Assembly (NCBI GenBank): GCA_003531115.1
Contig: DQHT01000095.1
Span: 17,436-25,469, forward strand
Origin: Bacteroidota bacterium
GTDB taxonomy: Bacteria; Bacteroidota; Bacteroidia; UBA8524
DNA: 8,034 nt
Direction of reading: 5' to 3'
The notes under the pieces are model-generated. The model was not told where the DNA came from. It was given only the letters and a program-made list of their open reading frames with translations, and searched no databases. Of this stretch, positions 6,570 through 8,034 are shown piece by piece. Position 1 is the first letter of the stretch; each line of letters opens with the position of its first letter. The translations under genes and the position numbers were made by a program.

Positions 6570-6574
6570 GATTT

Positions 6575-8034
6575 ATGCGCCTATTAAGCTGCCTATTCTG
6601 TTTGTTCACCTTGGCTGCCTATGGCCAAAACACAAACTATTATTCGGAAGGGAAAAGCGACCCCGAAGCCCTGCGGGGATTGATCAAGGAAAGAGGGTAT
6701 CAGGCACTGTCTGAATTTGATACAGTATCCATAGATCCGGTACTTATCTATGCCATTTATTTCAAAAACAACAAAATGGGGTTGTTGGATCATACAGGGA
6801 AAGAAATTACCCCGGCTGTTTATGACCGAATTCCTGGTTTGGATAAATCGAGGTACGAGAACCAGAATATTTATCACAAATTTTGGACGGTTGTAAAAAA
6901 CAAGCGATTTGGATTAATCGATAGAGCGGGTAAAATCGTATTTGACACCAAATACAGGAACATTGTTTATGTTAAGACAATGAGTGGGAAGAGATTCGTG
7001 GATCGGTTCTATGAAGCATGGGACGATGATGGCAGAATAGAGATTATCAACACTTCAGGGATAATAGAGAAGGTTGTACAGAACGTGGGAGTTTTCGATG
7101 AGCCAGAGGAAGTATATCCTATGGAAAATTATAATTACAATGAATACCCTGTATATGAGATGGAGAATTCGAAACAAACAGGCAAATACGGTCAGCTTTG
7201 GCAACGCAATTTTCCTCCGTATTTCGTATTTAAAAATATAAAACTTAAAAAATTCGGCCTGATGAATGTGGCGACAGGCGATACCCTGATTCCATTTATC
7301 TATGATTGGATTGGAATAAATAAGTATTTTGATGTGCAACTGATGGTCATGGACAGTGCGAGATTCAATGCCGGATATTATACCCGCAAAGAACTCCATG
7401 GACTGGCGGACACGAACGGGAACATACTTTTCGAACCTGTTTATAAAAAGATTGATCGAATCGATCGTGTTTTTCAGGTTGTTAATCACCAGGACAATAT
7501 GGCGCTGTATAGTCTCGATGGAAAAGCCCTGAGTGCATTTATTTATGGTCCTCAAATGCATGGCAGAAATGGCGATTATATGGTGCTAAGAAAAGGATTA
7601 AGATGGGGACTGGTAACCATGCAGGGAAAGGCTGTTACTCCTTTTGACTATGATGGTTTTTCATTTATCAGCGTTTTTGATTCACCAACCCCGATCATCA
7701 TTGTAGGGAGAGAATGGAAAGAGGCTATTATGGACCATTCCGGAAAACTTTTGTGTCCGTTTACCTATTCCAGGATTATCCCGGAAGTAAATGTCCAAGC
7801 CGGTGGATCAGGAACGATTAAGCTGGAAACTTACTTCATAGCCAGGAGGCCGAACCAGTATTATTTTATCGCGTCAGGAATTCATGATGTCAAAAATAGC
7901 CTGCGATACGGGATTATGGACACGAATTACAATGAGCTCGTTCCCTGTCAGTATTCTCACATGATCAAGTGTAATAATCCCTCTTTTGCTATTGTACGAA
8001 AGGATAGTTTATGGGGAATATTGAATATTGAAAG
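6575..8034 (+). CDS. Secreted WG-repeat protein, copy 2 (3' end cut by window edge)
   Basis: The frame is open for 486 codons plus 2 nt; by comparison with copy 1 about 84 residues are missing. The signal peptide and residues 1-81 are identical to copy 1 except Lys21 to Asn and Asn29 to Asp. WG-type repeats are seen at KMGLLD (67-72), RFGLID (111-116), KFGLMN (226-231), GLADTNGNILFEPVY (276-290), NMALYSLDG (308-316), RWGLVT (343-348), AIMDHSGKLLCPF (384-396), RYGIMD (444-449) and LWGILN (479-484). The protein stays colinear with copy 1 but diverges strongly, most of all around 85-220. Conserved islands such as TGDTLIPFIYD, FEPVY, QVVN and FDYDGFSF suggest a kept fold rather than decay. No frameshift or stop is present, so the gene looks functional. 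Confidence 0.9.
   Translation, partial: MRLLSCLFCLFTLAAYGQNTNYYSEGKSDPEALRGLIKERGYQALSEFDTVSIDPVLIYAIYFKNNKMGLLDHTGKEITPAVYDRIPGLDKSRYENQNIYHKFWTVVKNKRFGLIDRAGKIVFDTKYRNIVYVKTMSGKRFVDRFYEAWDDDGRIEIINTSGIIEKVVQNVGVFDEPEEVYPMENYNYNEYPVYEMENSKQTGKYGQLWQRNFPPYFVFKNIKLKKFGLMNVATGDTLIPFIYDWIGINKYFDVQLMVMDSARFNAGYYTRKELHGLADTNGNILFEPVYKKIDRIDRVFQVVNHQDNMALYSLDGKALSAFIYGPQMHGRNGDYMVLRKGLRWGLVTMQGKAVTPFDYDGFSFISVFDSPTPIIIVGREWKEAIMDHSGKLLCPFTYSRIIPEVNVQAGGSGTIKLETYFIARRPNQYYFIASGIHDVKNSLRYGIMDTNYNELVPCQYSHMIKCNNPSFAIVRKDSLWGILNIE

Larger units (their letters stand above)
6364..6574 (+). other. Structured leader, copy 2 (four hairpins, non-coding)
   Basis: This aligns without gaps to 4289-4499. H1 (6376-6392), H2 (6426-6447) and H3 (6483-6505) are identical in stem and loop to copy 1. 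The differences are confined to the linkers and to the 23 nt before the start codon. Together with the heptamer tract and the nth remnant it accounts for the whole gene-free stretch 6219-6574. Confidence 0.75.
4226..8034 (+). repeat. Tandem duplication: nth 3' end + structured leader + WG-repeat gene, two units
   Basis: Unit 1 runs from about 4226 (codon 204 of nth) through the WG gene ending at 6218. Unit 2 restarts at 6291 with the same ATTTGTCGG and runs off the window. The offset is 2065 nt at the left edge and 2075 nt from the CAATTG at 4289/6364 onward; the 10-nt change comes from one extra minisatellite unit plus GA. From CAATTG to the start codon the copies align without gaps (12 differences in 211 nt). 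Because the copied part includes the codon for the last iron-sulfur Cys of Nth, unit 1 beside the intact nth is the likely source. More units may follow outside the window. Confidence 0.88.

Overview
The window looks like a chromosomal segment of a Bacteroidota bacterium. This rests on three things: the repair/sigma gene neighbourhood, the ECF sigma type (a version I recall as well conserved across that phylum), and secreted WG-repeat proteins whose mature end begins with Gln. A TAnnTTTG-type promoter box also fits. I cannot name a genus.

Left part (1-4303) is a DNA-repair block. uvrA runs leftward, starts at a GTG at 2526 and is cut by the window edge after the second ABC signature motif. 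Diverging from it across a 204-nt intergenic region is a rightward cluster: an ECF sigma-70 gene with a strong Shine-Dalgarno site, a small 79-residue helical protein that may be a soluble partner of the sigma factor, and nth (endonuclease III, GTG start) with all catalytic and iron-sulfur residues present. The three rightward genes are separated by 43 and 21 nt and probably form one transcript.

Right part (4226-8034) is a tandem duplication with a period of about 2.07 kb. Each unit has the last codons of nth, a ~210-nt non-coding leader with four perfect or near-perfect hairpins, and a gene for a secreted WG-repeat protein. The first WG gene (4500-6218) is complete; the second (6575-8034) is open to the window edge. 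Between the units lies a short tract of degenerate heptamers, then a copied nth 3' remnant.

The most interesting signal is the uneven conservation between the units. By hand count, the leader has 12 differences in 211 nt, and none falls in the 91 nt making up the four hairpins. The first 81 residues of the two proteins differ at only 2 positions, although about 20 synonymous changes have accumulated there. Downstream, identity drops to 15/50 (residues 91-140) and 38/70 (residues 291-360). So a structured leader plus a constant N-terminus is coupled to a diverging WG-repeat body. This could reflect a functional RNA or DNA element, gene conversion, or a spreading repeat family; the window alone cannot decide. 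No tRNA, rRNA, CRISPR array, transposase or complete insertion sequence was seen.
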